Notes: generated by a model from the sequence alone, not told the origin. DNA of 64,000 bases from Natrinema gelatinilyticum (GCF_024266705.1 NZ_CP100757.1:1550001-1614000); one strand, 5' to 3'. Shown: positions 8,183 through 17,854, counted from the first letter of the stretch. A program made the numbers and translations.

Positions 8183-8667
8183 CGTTCCTCCTGTTGCATC
8201 TCGGCAGCTTTCTGGACGCTGTCGATTATCTTCGTGTAGCCGGTGCACCGACAGATGTTGCCCGCCAGGTGGTCCCGAATCTCCGGGATGGTCGGGTCCT
8301 CGTTCTCCTCGAGCAGCGCCGCCGCGGAGACCACGAACCCGGGCGTGCAGAAGCCACACTGCATCCCGTGTTCATCCCAGAAGGCCTCCTGAACCGGGTG
8401 AAGCTCGTCACCGTCCATCAGGCCCTCGACAGTCGTGAGCTCCTTCCCGTCGACCTGCGCGGCGAGCATGTTACAGGACTTCACCGGGTCGCCGTCTAGC
8501 AGGACCGTACAGGCACCGCACTTCGCCGTCTCGCACCCGCGGTGGGTGCCGGTCAGGTGCTCGTGATCGCGCAGGAACTCCGAGAGGAGCGTGCGCGCCG
8601 GCAGCGTCTCCTCGAGCGAGCGTCCGTTGAGCGTTACGTCTATCGTGATGGTCTCAGTTGCACTCAT
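8179..8667 (-). CDS. Molybdenum hydroxylase small [2Fe-2S] subunit, copy 1
   Basis: A 162-residue iron-sulfur subunit carrying two [2Fe-2S] clusters. The plant-ferredoxin-type site reads CETAKCGACTVLLDGDPVKSC with the usual four-Cys spacing, starting near residue 44 (shown here without the flanks). The C-terminal helical-domain site is CGFCTPG and later CRCTGY. Electrons pass from the Mo site through these clusters to FAD. The gene overlaps both the FAD-subunit gene upstream and the Mo-subunit gene downstream by 4 bp, so the three subunits are translationally coupled. Confidence 0.95.
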   Translation of the reverse strand: MSATETITIDVTLNGRSLEETLPARTLLSEFLRDHEHLTGTHRGCETAKCGACTVLLDGDPVKSCNMLAAQVDGKELTTVEGLMDGDELHPVQEAFWDEHGMQCGFCTPGFVVSAAALLEENEDPTIPEIRDHLAGNICRCTGYTKIIDSVQKAAEMQQEER

Positions 8668-9536
8668 TCGATGTCACCTCCTGCGCGGTCGATCGCCGTA
8701 ACGAGCGCCCGCTTTGCCAGCGTCTTCGTTATCTCGCGTTTGAACTCGACCGAGCCGTCAGAGTCCTCCATCGGCTCGGACTCGTCACCGACCAGTTCCG
8801 CGACTTCCGTGACGACCGCCTCGGTCAGCGTCTCGCCCTCCAGTTGGGCCTCGGCGTCGGGCATCGGCGTCGGACCGGGCTCAATGGCGCCGGTAACTAG
8901 CGTCGCGGCTGCCACCTCGTCGCCGTCGAGTTCGACCACGGCCGCCACCGTCGCCGTCGGGTAGGCGCCGGCGCTGGGCTCGTACTTCTGGTAAGCCGCC
9001 CCGAGCGGAGGCTCGACGACCGGGAACACCACTTCCGTGACGATCTCGTCTTTCCCGAGTTCCGTCTCGTAGAAGCCGTGGAAGAACGACGAAGCGTCGT
9101 AGGCATGCTCGCCGTCGGGCCCGCAGCTCTTTATCTCCGCGTCGAGCGCCGTGGCCACAACCGGTGGGTCGCCTGCGGGGTCGGCGTGGGCGACGGCCCC
9201 GCAGATGGTGCCGCGGTTTCGGACCTGCGTGTCGCCGATCTCGGCCGCCGTCTCCGCGAGCATCTCACAATGGTCCGCGACGGTCTCCGAGTTCGCGACG
9301 TCGTTGTGGCGAACCAGGCACCCGATCCGCAACTCATCGCCGTCGACCTGGATATAGTCCTGGTCCTGTACCTCGTTGATGTCGACCAGAAGCTCATAGT
9401 TGGTCAGTCGCTGTCTGAGCATCGGCATGAGGCTCTGGCCGCCGGAGATGATGGTCGCGTCATCGCCGTGCTTCCCGAGTAACGCCGCCGCGTCGGCGAG
9501 CGTCTCTGGGCTTGTATATTTGATATCTCGTAGCAT
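8664..9536 (-). CDS. Molybdenum hydroxylase medium (FAD-binding) subunit, copy 1
   Basis: A 290-residue FAD subunit of the CoxM type. The FAD-binding loops are ISGGQSLMPMLRQRL near residue 34 and GTICGAVAHADPAGD near residue 108. It is the first gene of a tightly overlapping M-S-L operon on the minus strand. The upstream spacer (9537-9686) contains CCTTATG on the minus strand as a possible TATA element. An aldehyde dehydrogenase gene ends just beyond, on the same strand, so longer co-transcription is possible. Confidence 0.94.
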   Translation of the reverse strand: MLRDIKYTSPETLADAAALLGKHGDDATIISGGQSLMPMLRQRLTNYELLVDINEVQDQDYIQVDGDELRIGCLVRHNDVANSETVADHCEMLAETAAEIGDTQVRNRGTICGAVAHADPAGDPPVVATALDAEIKSCGPDGEHAYDASSFFHGFYETELGKDEIVTEVVFPVVEPPLGAAYQKYEPSAGAYPTATVAAVVELDGDEVAAATLVTGAIEPGPTPMPDAEAQLEGETLTEAVVTEVAELVGDESEPMEDSDGSVEFKREITKTLAKRALVTAIDRAGGDIE

Positions 9537-9686
9537 ATCCCTCTCGCTAAATGTTGTGTCGTCGTCTCACATAAGGATTCCCGATGTTTTTTGCCAATCT
9601 GCGTAGAAGCGGTAGGATTTGTTTTACTCTCGCGCACGAGTGTCGCAGGGTCGAGACCGTCCCATCTACCTGACCAGCCCTTACCA

Positions 9687-11171
9687 TCAGTCGTCCATAA
9701 CGTGGGTCACGTAGACTGCCTTCTCATGGGTGAAGAAGTCGATGGCCTGGCGACCCTGCTCCTTGTAGGTCTCCGTGCTGGACATCTTCATGCCGCCAAA
9801 CGGCAGCTGGAACTCGATGCCGGTCGTCGTCTGATTCACCTTCACGACGCCGGCCTCGATGTCGCCGACGAACTCCTTGGCGTAGTCGAGCCGATTAGTG
9901 CAAATGCTCGCAGAGAGGCCGTACTGGGTGTCGTTCGCTAGCTCGACGGCCTCCTCGTAGTCGCTGACCTGCATGACGCCGACGATCGGGCCGAAGATCT
10001 CCTCGTTCATGAGGCGCATGTCGTGGTCGACGTCGGTGAAGATGGTGGGCTCGACGAAGTAGCCGTCCTCGACGCCATCGGGGTCTACGACCCGGCCGCC
10101 GTAGTGGAGCGTCGCGCCCTCCTCCCGGCCCAGTTTGATGTAGTCACACACCTTTTCGAAACCGTCCTCGTCGGCCTTCGGGCCGACCTCCGTAGCCGGG
10201 TCGAGTGGATCCCCGACGACCATCTCCTCGGTCGCTTCGGTCAGGGCTGCCAGGTACTCGTCGTAGACCTCCTCAAAGACGTAGACGCGGCTCGTCGCCG
10301 TACAGGACTGGCCGGTCGCCGCGAACGCGCCGGCAGTAGTGAGCTCGACCGCCGTCTCGATGCCCGCCGTGTCATCGACGATGAGCGGGTTCTTCCCGCC
10401 CATCTCGCACTGGACGCGCTTGCCCTCGGCAGCCGTATCCTCGTAGACGTACATGCCGGCCTCGGTGCTGCCGGTGAAGGAGACGATGTCAATATCGTCG
10501 TTCTTCGTGATCTCGTCGCCAATCTGGCTGCCCGGCCCGGTGACGAAGTTGAGGACGCCGTCGGGCAACCCTGCGTGGTCGAACGCCTGCGCAACGACGG
10601 CGGCGACCGCCGGTGAGGACGAGGCGGGCTTGAGGATGATCGTGTTCCCCGCAACCAGCGCCGGCGCCAGCTTCCAGATGGGGATAGCGATGGGATAGTT
10701 CCACGGCGTGATGAGCCCTACCGTGCCCAGCGGTTCGCGCTCAGTGTAGGCATGAGTGTTCTCGGACCCGCTCGGCGGCGCGTCGCCGCCGTAGTCGCGG
10801 GCGATCTCTGCGTAGTAGTTCAGCAGGTCGACGGCGCGCTGGACCTCGCCATCCGCGATCGAGACGGGCTTGCCCATCTCCCGGGCGATCAGCTCGGCGA
10901 CGTCCTCGCGCTTGTCCTCGACGAACGCGGCCGCGTCGCGCAGGTAGCCCCCGCGGGCGTGCGGGGACATGTCCGCCCACTCGTCCTGGGCCGCCACCGC
11001 AACGTCGATGGCCTCTCGGGCAACCTCTCGAGGGGAACTCGGGAACTCCGAGACCACCTCGTCGGGGACGGACGGGTTCCGGCTCTCGATGAATCCGGCG
11101 TCGTCCGGCGCGGTCCACTCGCCACCGATGTAGTTGGCCTCGTGGCTAGGTACGCTAGGGTCTGTCAACAT
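9687..11171 (-). CDS. NAD(P)-dependent aldehyde dehydrogenase
   Basis: A 494-residue aldehyde dehydrogenase. The conserved parts are TPWNYPIAIPIWKLAPAL, the nucleotide-binding GSTEAG at 234-239, the general base Glu256 in CEMGGKNP and the nucleophile Cys290 in GQSCTATSR, plus EEIFGPI and the FGGMKMSS tail. It most resembles the semialdehyde branch (2,5-dioxovalerate or similar), but the substrate is not certain. The ATG at 11171 gives the normal family length; longer in-frame readings add an atypical basic leader. It faces away from the livK gene across a 346-bp spacer and lies upstream of the molybdenum hydroxylase operon on the same strand, which suggests oxidation of an aldehyde intermediate. 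Confidence 0.92.
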   Translation of the reverse strand: MLTDPSVPSHEANYIGGEWTAPDDAGFIESRNPSVPDEVVSEFPSSPREVAREAIDVAVAAQDEWADMSPHARGGYLRDAAAFVEDKREDVAELIAREMGKPVSIADGEVQRAVDLLNYYAEIARDYGGDAPPSGSENTHAYTEREPLGTVGLITPWNYPIAIPIWKLAPALVAGNTIILKPASSSPAVAAVVAQAFDHAGLPDGVLNFVTGPGSQIGDEITKNDDIDIVSFTGSTEAGMYVYEDTAAEGKRVQCEMGGKNPLIVDDTAGIETAVELTTAGAFAATGQSCTATSRVYVFEEVYDEYLAALTEATEEMVVGDPLDPATEVGPKADEDGFEKVCDYIKLGREEGATLHYGGRVVDPDGVEDGYFVEPTIFTDVDHDMRLMNEEIFGPIVGVMQVSDYEEAVELANDTQYGLSASICTNRLDYAKEFVGDIEAGVVKVNQTTTGIEFQLPFGGMKMSSTETYKEQGRQAIDFFTHEKAVYVTHVMDD

Positions 11172-11517
11172 ACGTGAGAACCGTCTGCAGGAGAAATGAA
11201 AGACCTTACGGTCGGCTATTCGAACGATTCGCGTCGTAAGTCCTGCAGGCCGCCGGTTCCGGTCAGTACAGTAGCGTGGCTTCCTCCCCATCCTACTCGC
11301 TCGCCAGCGGTAGTCCGAACCGGGCCCGCAACGTCGGATCGCAACCCCAGATACGAGGAGTCCGTACCCGCCCCGCGACCGAACTAACTCACCGTCTCAA
11401 CGTGTACTCGGTCGCGTCACGGGCGCAGTATGTATAAAAATAAAATATTTATGCACGGATTGCAACAATTATCCAAAAGGTTAATGTGGGTGTTCTTCCC
11501 ATGCAATAGGGAAGGTT
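11172..11517. other. Divergent intergenic region between aldehyde dehydrogenase and livK
   Basis: This 346-bp spacer must hold promoters for both flanking genes. The only clear element is the AT-rich TGTATAAAAATAAAATATTT at 11431-11450, a strong TATA-like sequence for the plus-strand livK gene. No gene or repeat is seen in the rest. Confidence 0.55.
11433..11442 (+). promoter_or_regulatory. TATA-like box upstream of the livKHMG operon
   Basis: TATAAAAATA in an otherwise GC-rich spacer. It is about 75 nt before the livK ATG, so the transcript would have a leader, unlike the leaderless genes elsewhere in the window. Confidence 0.5.
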
Positions 11518-12843
11518 ATGACACGACACGAGTCGAACTCGGGGTGGGATCGGCGGAGCTACCTGAAAATCACCGGTGTAGTGGGGGCAGGTTCGCTCGC
11601 CGGCTGTATAGGAACCAGTGGCGGTGGCGACGGTGCAATCTCCATCGGTGCTCCAGCGGCACAGACCGGTCAGTACGACTACCTCCAGGAGGGCTGTACG
11701 CGGGTTCTGGAACTGGCGATGGAGCAGATCAACGAGGCTGGCGGTCCCCTCGGTCGCGAGGTCGAGTTGCTTTTGCGCGACACCGCGGTCAACCCCCAGC
11801 AGGCGCGCAACGTCACCGACCAGTTGACGACGGTCGACGGCTGTGAGGTCATCTGCGGGATGTTCTCGAACGAGATCCCGCCGAACTGGGACTTCCTGCA
11901 GTCCAAGGAAGTGCCGATCATCACGTACTGGCCGGGCTCGCGGTTCCTCGACACCCGCGGCGGCGACAACGACACGCCCGACGATACCAGCGACGACGAG
12001 TGGGTCTGGCGGACTATCATCAGTGACTCCGTCCACACAGCCGGGCAGGCGCTGAACGCCCAGCAGCGCGGCTACGAGCGCGTCGGTCTCCTCAACACCG
12101 CTACCGAGGGCGAGCGGTCCTGGATGACCGGCTTCAAGGACGCCGTTGGCGCCATCGACGGCGTCGAGGTCGTCAACGAGGTCGAAGTCGAGGCGGGCGC
12201 GTCCAGCTACCAGGCCGGGATCAACCGCCTCTTCAACGAGGACTTCGACGCGATGGTGATGTCGTTCGCCCTCGAAGACGCCATCACGGCTATCCGGGAC
12301 TTCAACCAGGGCGGCTACGACAGCGCCATACTCATGTCCGACGGTCTGAAGCACAACGACTTGGTCAGCGAGGTCGGCGACCAACTGCCCTCGGAGAACT
12401 ACTCCGCCCTCGGCGGCGCGTCTGGGCCGTACCTCGACCAGCTGACCAGCGACTTCGACGAGATGTACGACACCGAGAACATGGGCGACGACAACCATCC
12501 GTGGGCCATCGCGGCCTACGACGCCCTGAACGTCATCGCGCTGGCGATCCACAGCGCCGGTGAATACGACGCGGCCGCCCTCGAACAGAACGTCCGCGCG
12601 GTCACCAGCCCCGGCGGAACGGAGGTCACCACCTTCGCCGACGGCAAGGATGCCCTCGACAACGACGAGGACATCAGCTTCAGCGGCGCTATGTCGAACG
12701 TCAATTTCACCCCGAAGGGCGACGTCACCGCCGACACCGCCATCTTCTCGGCAACCGCCGACGGCTGGGAGCAGCAAGACCCCGTCGCTGCGGCAGACAT
12801 CAAGGAAGTCTTGGAGAGCGACGACTACGAAGTCAGCTCGTAG
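11518..12843 (+). CDS. livK: ABC transporter substrate-binding lipoprotein (LivK type)
   Basis: A 441-residue periplasmic-binding-fold protein of the branched-chain amino acid family. The N-terminus has twin arginines (R12 R13) in DRRSYLKITG and a lipobox ending at Cys30 in SLAGC, so it is exported by Tat and lipid-anchored. The mature part begins ISIGAPAAQTGQYDYLQEGC and continues with EMEQ-type ligand-domain helices, then GYERVGLLNT and HPWAIAAYDALNVIA, all typical of LivK-like proteins. These receptors also bind aromatic and aliphatic carboxylates, so an amino-acid ligand should not be assumed. It is the first gene of livKHMG. Confidence 0.92.
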   Translation: MTRHESNSGWDRRSYLKITGVVGAGSLAGCIGTSGGGDGAISIGAPAAQTGQYDYLQEGCTRVLELAMEQINEAGGPLGREVELLLRDTAVNPQQARNVTDQLTTVDGCEVICGMFSNEIPPNWDFLQSKEVPIITYWPGSRFLDTRGGDNDTPDDTSDDEWVWRTIISDSVHTAGQALNAQQRGYERVGLLNTATEGERSWMTGFKDAVGAIDGVEVVNEVEVEAGASSYQAGINRLFNEDFDAMVMSFALEDAITAIRDFNQGGYDSAILMSDGLKHNDLVSEVGDQLPSENYSALGGASGPYLDQLTSDFDEMYDTENMGDDNHPWAIAAYDALNVIALAIHSAGEYDAAALEQNVRAVTSPGGTEVTTFADGKDALDNDEDISFSGAMSNVNFTPKGDVTADTAIFSATADGWEQQDPVAAADIKEVLESDDYEVSS

Positions 12844-12899
12844 TCCCGGTGGAGCACAAACGTTTTTAATTCCCGTTGAGAGGGGCAATACGTGACACA

Positions 12900-13772
12900 A
12901 TGGCATTAATCCAAAACCTGATATTCGGGCTCGAGTTGGGCTCATTCATCGCTATCGCAGCGATCGGGTTTACTATCATCTACGGTATCGTCAACATGAT
13001 CAACTTCGCCTACGGTGAGTACATGACGATCGGAGCCTACGTCGGGTTCTTCGCCATGTCGGACCTGGCCTTACCGCTACCGGCCGCGATCGTGGTAGTT
13101 ATGGTGCTGTCGGGAATCCTCGGCTGGATCATCTCCAGGATCGTCTTCGTGCCCAACCACGACGCCGGTCCGATCCCGTTGTTGCTCATCTCGATCGGTC
13201 TCGGGTTCGTTCTCCGGAACGGCTATCGGATCCTCTTGGGCGGTCGACCGCGGTACTTCGACATGTCGCCGAAGACCTACCGAGTCGAGTCGCTTGACTT
13301 CTTCATCACGACCCAACACCTGACGATCATCGCCATCGCCCTGGTGTCGTTCATCGGCATCCACCTGCTGCTGACTCGGACCGATGTCGGCATCGCGATG
13401 CGCGCCACCAGCGACAACGAGAAGCTCTCGACGATCTCCGGCATCTACACCGACAAGATCCGCCGGAACGTCTGGCTGCTCTCCTCGGCACTGGCGGGGC
13501 TTTCGGGCTTCATGCTCGCGACCACGACTGCAGCGACGCCGCTGACCGGGTTCCACCAGATCCTGCTAGTCCTGTCGGCCGCTATCCTCGGCGGTGCCGG
13601 GAGCGCCTACGGGGCCATCGTCGGCGCGTACATCATCGGGCTGACAGTCACGATGGCGACCGCATACCTGCCAGGTGAGTTCTCGAACCTCGGGACGATG
13701 TTCGCGTTCGTCATCCTCATCGTCGTGCTCCTGGTCCGTCCGACCGGCATCGCGGACGTGGAGGAGGCCTAA
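12900..13772 (+). CDS. livH: Branched-chain-type ABC transporter permease LivH
   Basis: A 290-residue permease with about eight membrane segments. It begins MALIQNLIFGLELGSFIAIA and carries the LivH features YGIVNMINFAYGEYMTIGAY near the N-terminus and GAGSAYGAIVGAYIIGL in the cytoplasmic-loop region that contacts the ATPase. The ATG at 12900 is chosen over an upstream in-frame start because it matches LivH length and follows a TTTTTAAT element at about 12863. It is 56 bp after livK and 2 bp before livM. Confidence 0.93.
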   Translation: MALIQNLIFGLELGSFIAIAAIGFTIIYGIVNMINFAYGEYMTIGAYVGFFAMSDLALPLPAAIVVVMVLSGILGWIISRIVFVPNHDAGPIPLLLISIGLGFVLRNGYRILLGGRPRYFDMSPKTYRVESLDFFITTQHLTIIAIALVSFIGIHLLLTRTDVGIAMRATSDNEKLSTISGIYTDKIRRNVWLLSSALAGLSGFMLATTTAATPLTGFHQILLVLSAAILGGAGSAYGAIVGAYIIGLTVTMATAYLPGEFSNLGTMFAFVILIVVLLVRPTGIADVEEA

Positions 13773-13774
13773 CA

Positions 13775-14833
13775 ATGAATGAATTCGTGACCAAGATCTC
13801 TCAGACGTGGGACGAATCGCCTCTCAACTACTTGCGCCTCGGCATACTGATCACGGTGTTGTCGGTCGTGTTCCTGCTTTCGGGAATCCCGGTGACCTAC
13901 CCCGGCTGGATCCTGCTGGTGTTCAACGTCCTCATCGTGAACTTCGTGCTGTACGGGATCCTACTGCTGGGTCTGAACCTGCAGTACGGCTACGCCGGCA
14001 TCGTGAACTTTGGGCCGGTGCTGTTCTTCGCGCTCGGCGCGTACACCGTCGCGCTCGTCAGCGCCGAGAGTACGTTCACCGACATCGGCATGGGACTGCC
14101 CTGGTACGTCGGCGTGGCTGCGGCGATCGTGGTGACCCTCGTCGTGGCGTTCATCCTCAGTCTCAGCACCATCCAGCTCCGCGGTGACTATCTGGCGGTC
14201 GTCACACTCGCTGGCGCGGAGATCTTCCACCAGATGACCATGGGGCTGTCGGCCACCCTGGGCGGCAGCCAGGGCATCCCTGGCATCCCCCGGATCTTCC
14301 ACGAAATCGCACCCGACGCGTTCACGGCCGGGTTCGCGGCGTTCAGCGCTCTCTCGGGGCTGTTGATCGTCAGTTACGCGGTCATGCAGCGGCTCGGCGA
14401 GTCGCCGTTCGGGCGGATACTGCGGGGCATCCGCGACGACGAGACGGCCGTCGAGTTCCTGGGGAAGGACATCTTCTCCTACAAGGTCAAGACGTTTCTC
14501 ATCGGATCAGTCCTGATGGGGGTGGCCGGCGCGTTCCTCGGCCTGATCAACGGCGGTGTCTCCCCCGGGTTCATCACCATCGACGTGACGGTGCTGGTCT
14601 GGGTCGGCATGCTCATCGGCGGCGCGGGCAGCAACAAGGGCGCACTGGTCGGCCTGCTGATCATCTCGTCGTTCCAGCTGTTCACCCGCTTCGCGAACCA
14701 GTCGGTCCCGGTCGACTCCCAGACGTTCGCGTCCCTGCGACTGATGGCAGTCGGCCTCCTGATGATCCTCATCATCGTGTACCGCCCACAGGGTATCTTC
14801 GGTGACCCCGAAAAACTGAACGTGGAAGCATGA
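13775..14833 (+). CDS. livM: Branched-chain-type ABC transporter permease LivM
   Basis: A 352-residue permease with about ten membrane segments. LivM features include LGLNLQYGYAGIVNFGPVLF, the stretch LRGDYLAVVTLAGAEI and the coupling segment GGAGSNKGALVG. It pairs with LivH to form the membrane pore. Its 3' end overlaps the livG start by 4 bp (ATGA), showing translational coupling. Confidence 0.93.
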   Translation: MNEFVTKISQTWDESPLNYLRLGILITVLSVVFLLSGIPVTYPGWILLVFNVLIVNFVLYGILLLGLNLQYGYAGIVNFGPVLFFALGAYTVALVSAESTFTDIGMGLPWYVGVAAAIVVTLVVAFILSLSTIQLRGDYLAVVTLAGAEIFHQMTMGLSATLGGSQGIPGIPRIFHEIAPDAFTAGFAAFSALSGLLIVSYAVMQRLGESPFGRILRGIRDDETAVEFLGKDIFSYKVKTFLIGSVLMGVAGAFLGLINGGVSPGFITIDVTVLVWVGMLIGGAGSNKGALVGLLIISSFQLFTRFANQSVPVDSQTFASLRLMAVGLLMILIIVYRPQGIFGDPEKLNVEA

Positions 14834-15630
14834 CTCTGTTCGAAACCAACGGCGTGGAGAAGTCCTTTGGAGGCCTCCAGGCCCTCAACGGCGTCAACGT
14901 ATCGATAGACGAAGGCGAACTCGTCGGGCTCATCGGCCCGAACGGGGCCGGCAAGACCACGTACTTCAATTGCGTGACCGGCCTGCTCGAATCCGATGAC
15001 GGCACGGTCCGGTTCAACGGTCAGGACGTAACGAACATGGACTCGGCCGAACTCGCAAGGGAGGGCATGGTCCGGACGTTCCAACTGTCGCGGACGCTCC
15101 AGACGATGACCGTCCGCGAGAACGTCCAGATCGCCGCGATGGACCACCCCGGCGAGAACGCCTTGACCGCGTTCCGCCAGACCGACGAAATGTACGAGGT
15201 CGAAGAACAGATCACCGAGCGGGCCGACGACCTGCTCAACCGCTTCGACCTCGGCCACCTGAAGGACACCACCGCGGGCAAGATCTCCGGCGGTGACCGG
15301 AAGATCCTCGAGATCTGTCGGGGTCTGATGCTCGACCCGAAGCTGTTCCTGCTCGACGAGCCGTTCGCTGGCGTCAACGAGGCGACTGTCGAGGAGATCT
15401 CGAAGTACATCAAGAATCTCAACGACGAGGGGATGACCTTCGTCATCATCGAGCACGGCCTGCGCGAGCTGGTCCAGCTCGTCGACCGCCTCATCGTCCT
15501 ACACGAGGGCGCGGTCCTGGCCGACGGCGACCCATACGAGGTCGTCAGCGACGAACAGGTCATCAACGTCTATATGGGCAAGCCGATGAACCTGGACGAA
15601 GATACCGAGAAAGAGGCGAGCAACGCCTGA
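14830..15630 (+). CDS. livG: Branched-chain-type ABC transporter ATP-binding protein LivG
   Basis: A 266-residue ABC ATPase. Walker A GPNGAGKT is at 36-43, the signature SGG at 153-155 (in ISGGDRKILE, a slightly unusual form of LSGGQ), Walker B LFLLDE at 172-177 and the switch His in VIIEHGLREL. It is the last gene of livKHMG. No livF follows; the only livF in the window is at 392-1096 on the other strand, so this transporter probably borrows that subunit or another from elsewhere. Confidence 0.93.
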   Translation: MTLFETNGVEKSFGGLQALNGVNVSIDEGELVGLIGPNGAGKTTYFNCVTGLLESDDGTVRFNGQDVTNMDSAELAREGMVRTFQLSRTLQTMTVRENVQIAAMDHPGENALTAFRQTDEMYEVEEQITERADDLLNRFDLGHLKDTTAGKISGGDRKILEICRGLMLDPKLFLLDEPFAGVNEATVEEISKYIKNLNDEGMTFVIIEHGLRELVQLVDRLIVLHEGAVLADGDPYEVVSDEQVINVYMGKPMNLDEDTEKEASNA

Positions 15631-15637
15631 TCCGGCC

Positions 15638-16609
15638 CTACAGAGACAGTTCTGAACCGACTCCTTCTTCGCGCGCGGCCTCGTACACGTAGCTGCTTGC
15701 GGCGGCGTCGAATACCGCCGAGCCTACGCTCTCGACGACCACGATCTCGTCGTCGGCCTCCCGGCCCGCCGACCCGTCGAGGAATGCCCTCATAGGGAGC
15801 AGGTCTTCGGCCGTGAGGTCTGTCGCCACCAGGTCGCCGATCGTCGCGACTTCCTCCGGAACGTCCGCGAACACGCACGCCGCCCGGTCGAAGACGGCGG
15901 GTTCGAGCTCCTGCATCTCGGCGTTAAACGCCCCGACCGCGACGACGAGCGCGCCCGGCGCGAGCGCGTCGGCGGGGAACACCGGCTCGGTCGCCGTGGT
16001 TGCCGTCACGACCACGTTCGCGCCCTCGACCGCCTCGGCGGCGGAGTCGACGGCTGCCGCCGGGATGCCCTCCTCACTGAGGTCATCGGCGCACGCGAAC
16101 CGGGAGTCGCTCGGCGAGAAGACGCGGACCTCCTCGAGCTCCCGCACGGCAGCGATGCTGCGAGTCTGCCAGCGTGCCTGGGCCCCGGCGCCGATGACTG
16201 CCAGCGTCACGGGGTCGCTCGCGAGTTCGCGGGCCGCCAGCAGGCCGAGACAGCCCGTCCGCGCGTTGGTGATGCGCGTGCCGTCCATGAACGACAGCGG
16301 GAGGCCGGTGCGCGCGTTCGTGAGGACGATCTGGGCGTGCAGCGTGGGGAGCCCGCGGTCCTCGTTGTCCTCGTGGAGGCTGACCAGCTTCGTCGCGAAG
16401 TACTCCTCGCCGTGAACGTAGGCGGGCATGACTACGGCCATCCCGAGTGGCTCCGGCGACTCGAGGTCGTGGCCGATCGGGTAGTGCGGTCGGTCGGGCC
16501 GCTGGACCGCGCCGGCGGCCTGCTTGATCAGCGCGTCCTCGACGACGGAGGCGAGCGTCTCTATGTCAATAACTCGTTTGACGGCGGAATCGGACAGCAG
16601 TAGTACCAT
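15638..16609 (-). CDS. Ornithine cyclodeaminase/mu-crystallin family enzyme
   Basis: A 323-residue NAD(P)-binding protein. Family marks are FATKLVSLHEDNEDRGLPTL, LSFMDGTRITNARTGCLGLL and the Rossmann motif VIGAGAQARWQTRSI near residue 135. The family includes ornithine cyclodeaminase, alanine dehydrogenase, ketimine reductase and siderophore or opine synthases. The exact reaction is not clear, and cyclic imine or amino acid chemistry is the safest statement. It is divergent from the FAD amine oxidase gene across a 99-bp promoter region, and the pair may act on the same amino compound. An alternative ATG 6 bp upstream adds only two residues. Confidence 0.88.
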   Translation of the reverse strand: MVLLLSDSAVKRVIDIETLASVVEDALIKQAAGAVQRPDRPHYPIGHDLESPEPLGMAVVMPAYVHGEEYFATKLVSLHEDNEDRGLPTLHAQIVLTNARTGLPLSFMDGTRITNARTGCLGLLAARELASDPVTLAVIGAGAQARWQTRSIAAVRELEEVRVFSPSDSRFACADDLSEEGIPAAAVDSAAEAVEGANVVVTATTATEPVFPADALAPGALVVAVGAFNAEMQELEPAVFDRAACVFADVPEEVATIGDLVATDLTAEDLLPMRAFLDGSAGREADDEIVVVESVGSAVFDAAASSYVYEAAREEGVGSELSL

Positions 16610-16708
16610 GACCATGGGTTCGCAACCTCGTTAGTTATGTGTTCCTCTCATGACGCGCGACGGCGACGGCGGTACACTTATTTCAATGCCGGGGAAACAG
16701 TCGTAAGC

Positions 16709-17854
16709 ATGCAAGTAACGGTAGTTGGAGGCGGTATTGTCGGTCTCTCATCCGCGTACTACCTCGCTCGTGGCGGTGCCGACGTCACGCTCTGCGAGAA
16801 AGGGTCGCTTGGCATGGGAAGCACTGCTCGGTCGGCCGGCGGCATCCGGACGCAGTTCTCGACGGCCGTCAACGTGGAACTGTCGCTGCGCTCCCTCGAG
16901 GTCTGGGATTCGTTCCACGAGCGCTTCGACGTCGACATCGCCCACAAGCGAAACGGGTACCTCCTCGTCACGGGCGACGAGGAGACCGCCGAACGGTACC
17001 GCGAAGACGTCAAGATGCAGAACGAACTCGGCGCGGAGAGTCAGTTCATCACGCCGGAGGAGGCAAAGGAACACAGTCCAGGGCTCGAGATCGACGATCT
17101 CGTCGCCGCGACGTACAACGGCCAGGATGGGTTCGCCGACCCCAACCTCGCCGTGCAGGGCTACGCGGCGAAGGCCCGCGAGGAAGGCGTCGACATCAGG
17201 ACGAAGACGGCTGTCACGGACGTCCATACCGACGGCGACGCGATCACCGGCGTCGAGACAGACGAAGAACGCATCAACGCGGACTTCGTGGTCAACGCCG
17301 CCGGTGCGTGGTCGCGGACTGTCGCCGACATGGCGGGCGTCGACCTGCCCATCCACCCTCGGCGGCGACAGCTGGCCGTCGTCGACCCCCAGCGCATTCT
17401 CCCCCAGGATGTGCCGCTGACCATCAACCTCGACACGGGATCATACTTCCGGCCGGAGCGCGACGGCGTGGCCCTGGTCGGCGGTCACTTCAGCGACGAC
17501 CCGGACATCGATATCGACCGCTACTCGGACTCGTTAGACATCGAGTGGGCGGCGACGGCCGTCGAGCAGGCCGCAGAGTACACCGCGTACTTCGGCGGCG
17601 ATTCGCGCATCCGCCGCGGCTGGGCGGGCCTCTACGCCGTCACGCCCGACCACCACCCCATCATTGAGGAGACCGTGCCTGGACTCGTCACCGCGGCGGG
17701 CTTCTCCGGCCACGGCTTTCAGCACTCCCCTGCAACCGGCCAGCTGGTCGCCGAACTCATCCTCGACGGGGAGCCGTCGCTCGTTGATATCTCGTCGCTA
17801 TCGAGCAGCCGGTTCGAGGACGACACCGGACTCGTAGAACACAACGTCGTGTAA
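16709..17854 (+). CDS. FAD-dependent amine/amino-acid oxidoreductase (DAO family)
   Basis: A 381-residue flavoprotein of the D-amino-acid oxidase/sarcosine oxidase beta type. The FAD-binding motif MQVTVVGGGIVGLSSAYYLA has G7-x-G9-x-x-G12. Further family segments are STARSAGGIRTQFSTAVNVE and the C-terminal GLVTAAGFSGHGFQHSPATG, which closes over the FAD. The ATG at 16709 opens directly on the FAD motif and lies about 30 nt after CACTTATTTC (16674-16683), a TATA-like element. Likely substrates are N-methylated or cyclic amino acids; this cannot be settled from sequence. Confidence 0.9.
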   Translation: MQVTVVGGGIVGLSSAYYLARGGADVTLCEKGSLGMGSTARSAGGIRTQFSTAVNVELSLRSLEVWDSFHERFDVDIAHKRNGYLLVTGDEETAERYREDVKMQNELGAESQFITPEEAKEHSPGLEIDDLVAATYNGQDGFADPNLAVQGYAAKAREEGVDIRTKTAVTDVHTDGDAITGVETDEERINADFVVNAAGAWSRTVADMAGVDLPIHPRRRQLAVVDPQRILPQDVPLTINLDTGSYFRPERDGVALVGGHFSDDPDIDIDRYSDSLDIEWAATAVEQAAEYTAYFGGDSRIRRGWAGLYAVTPDHHPIIEETVPGLVTAAGFSGHGFQHSPATGQLVAELILDGEPSLVDISSLSSSRFEDDTGLVEHNVV

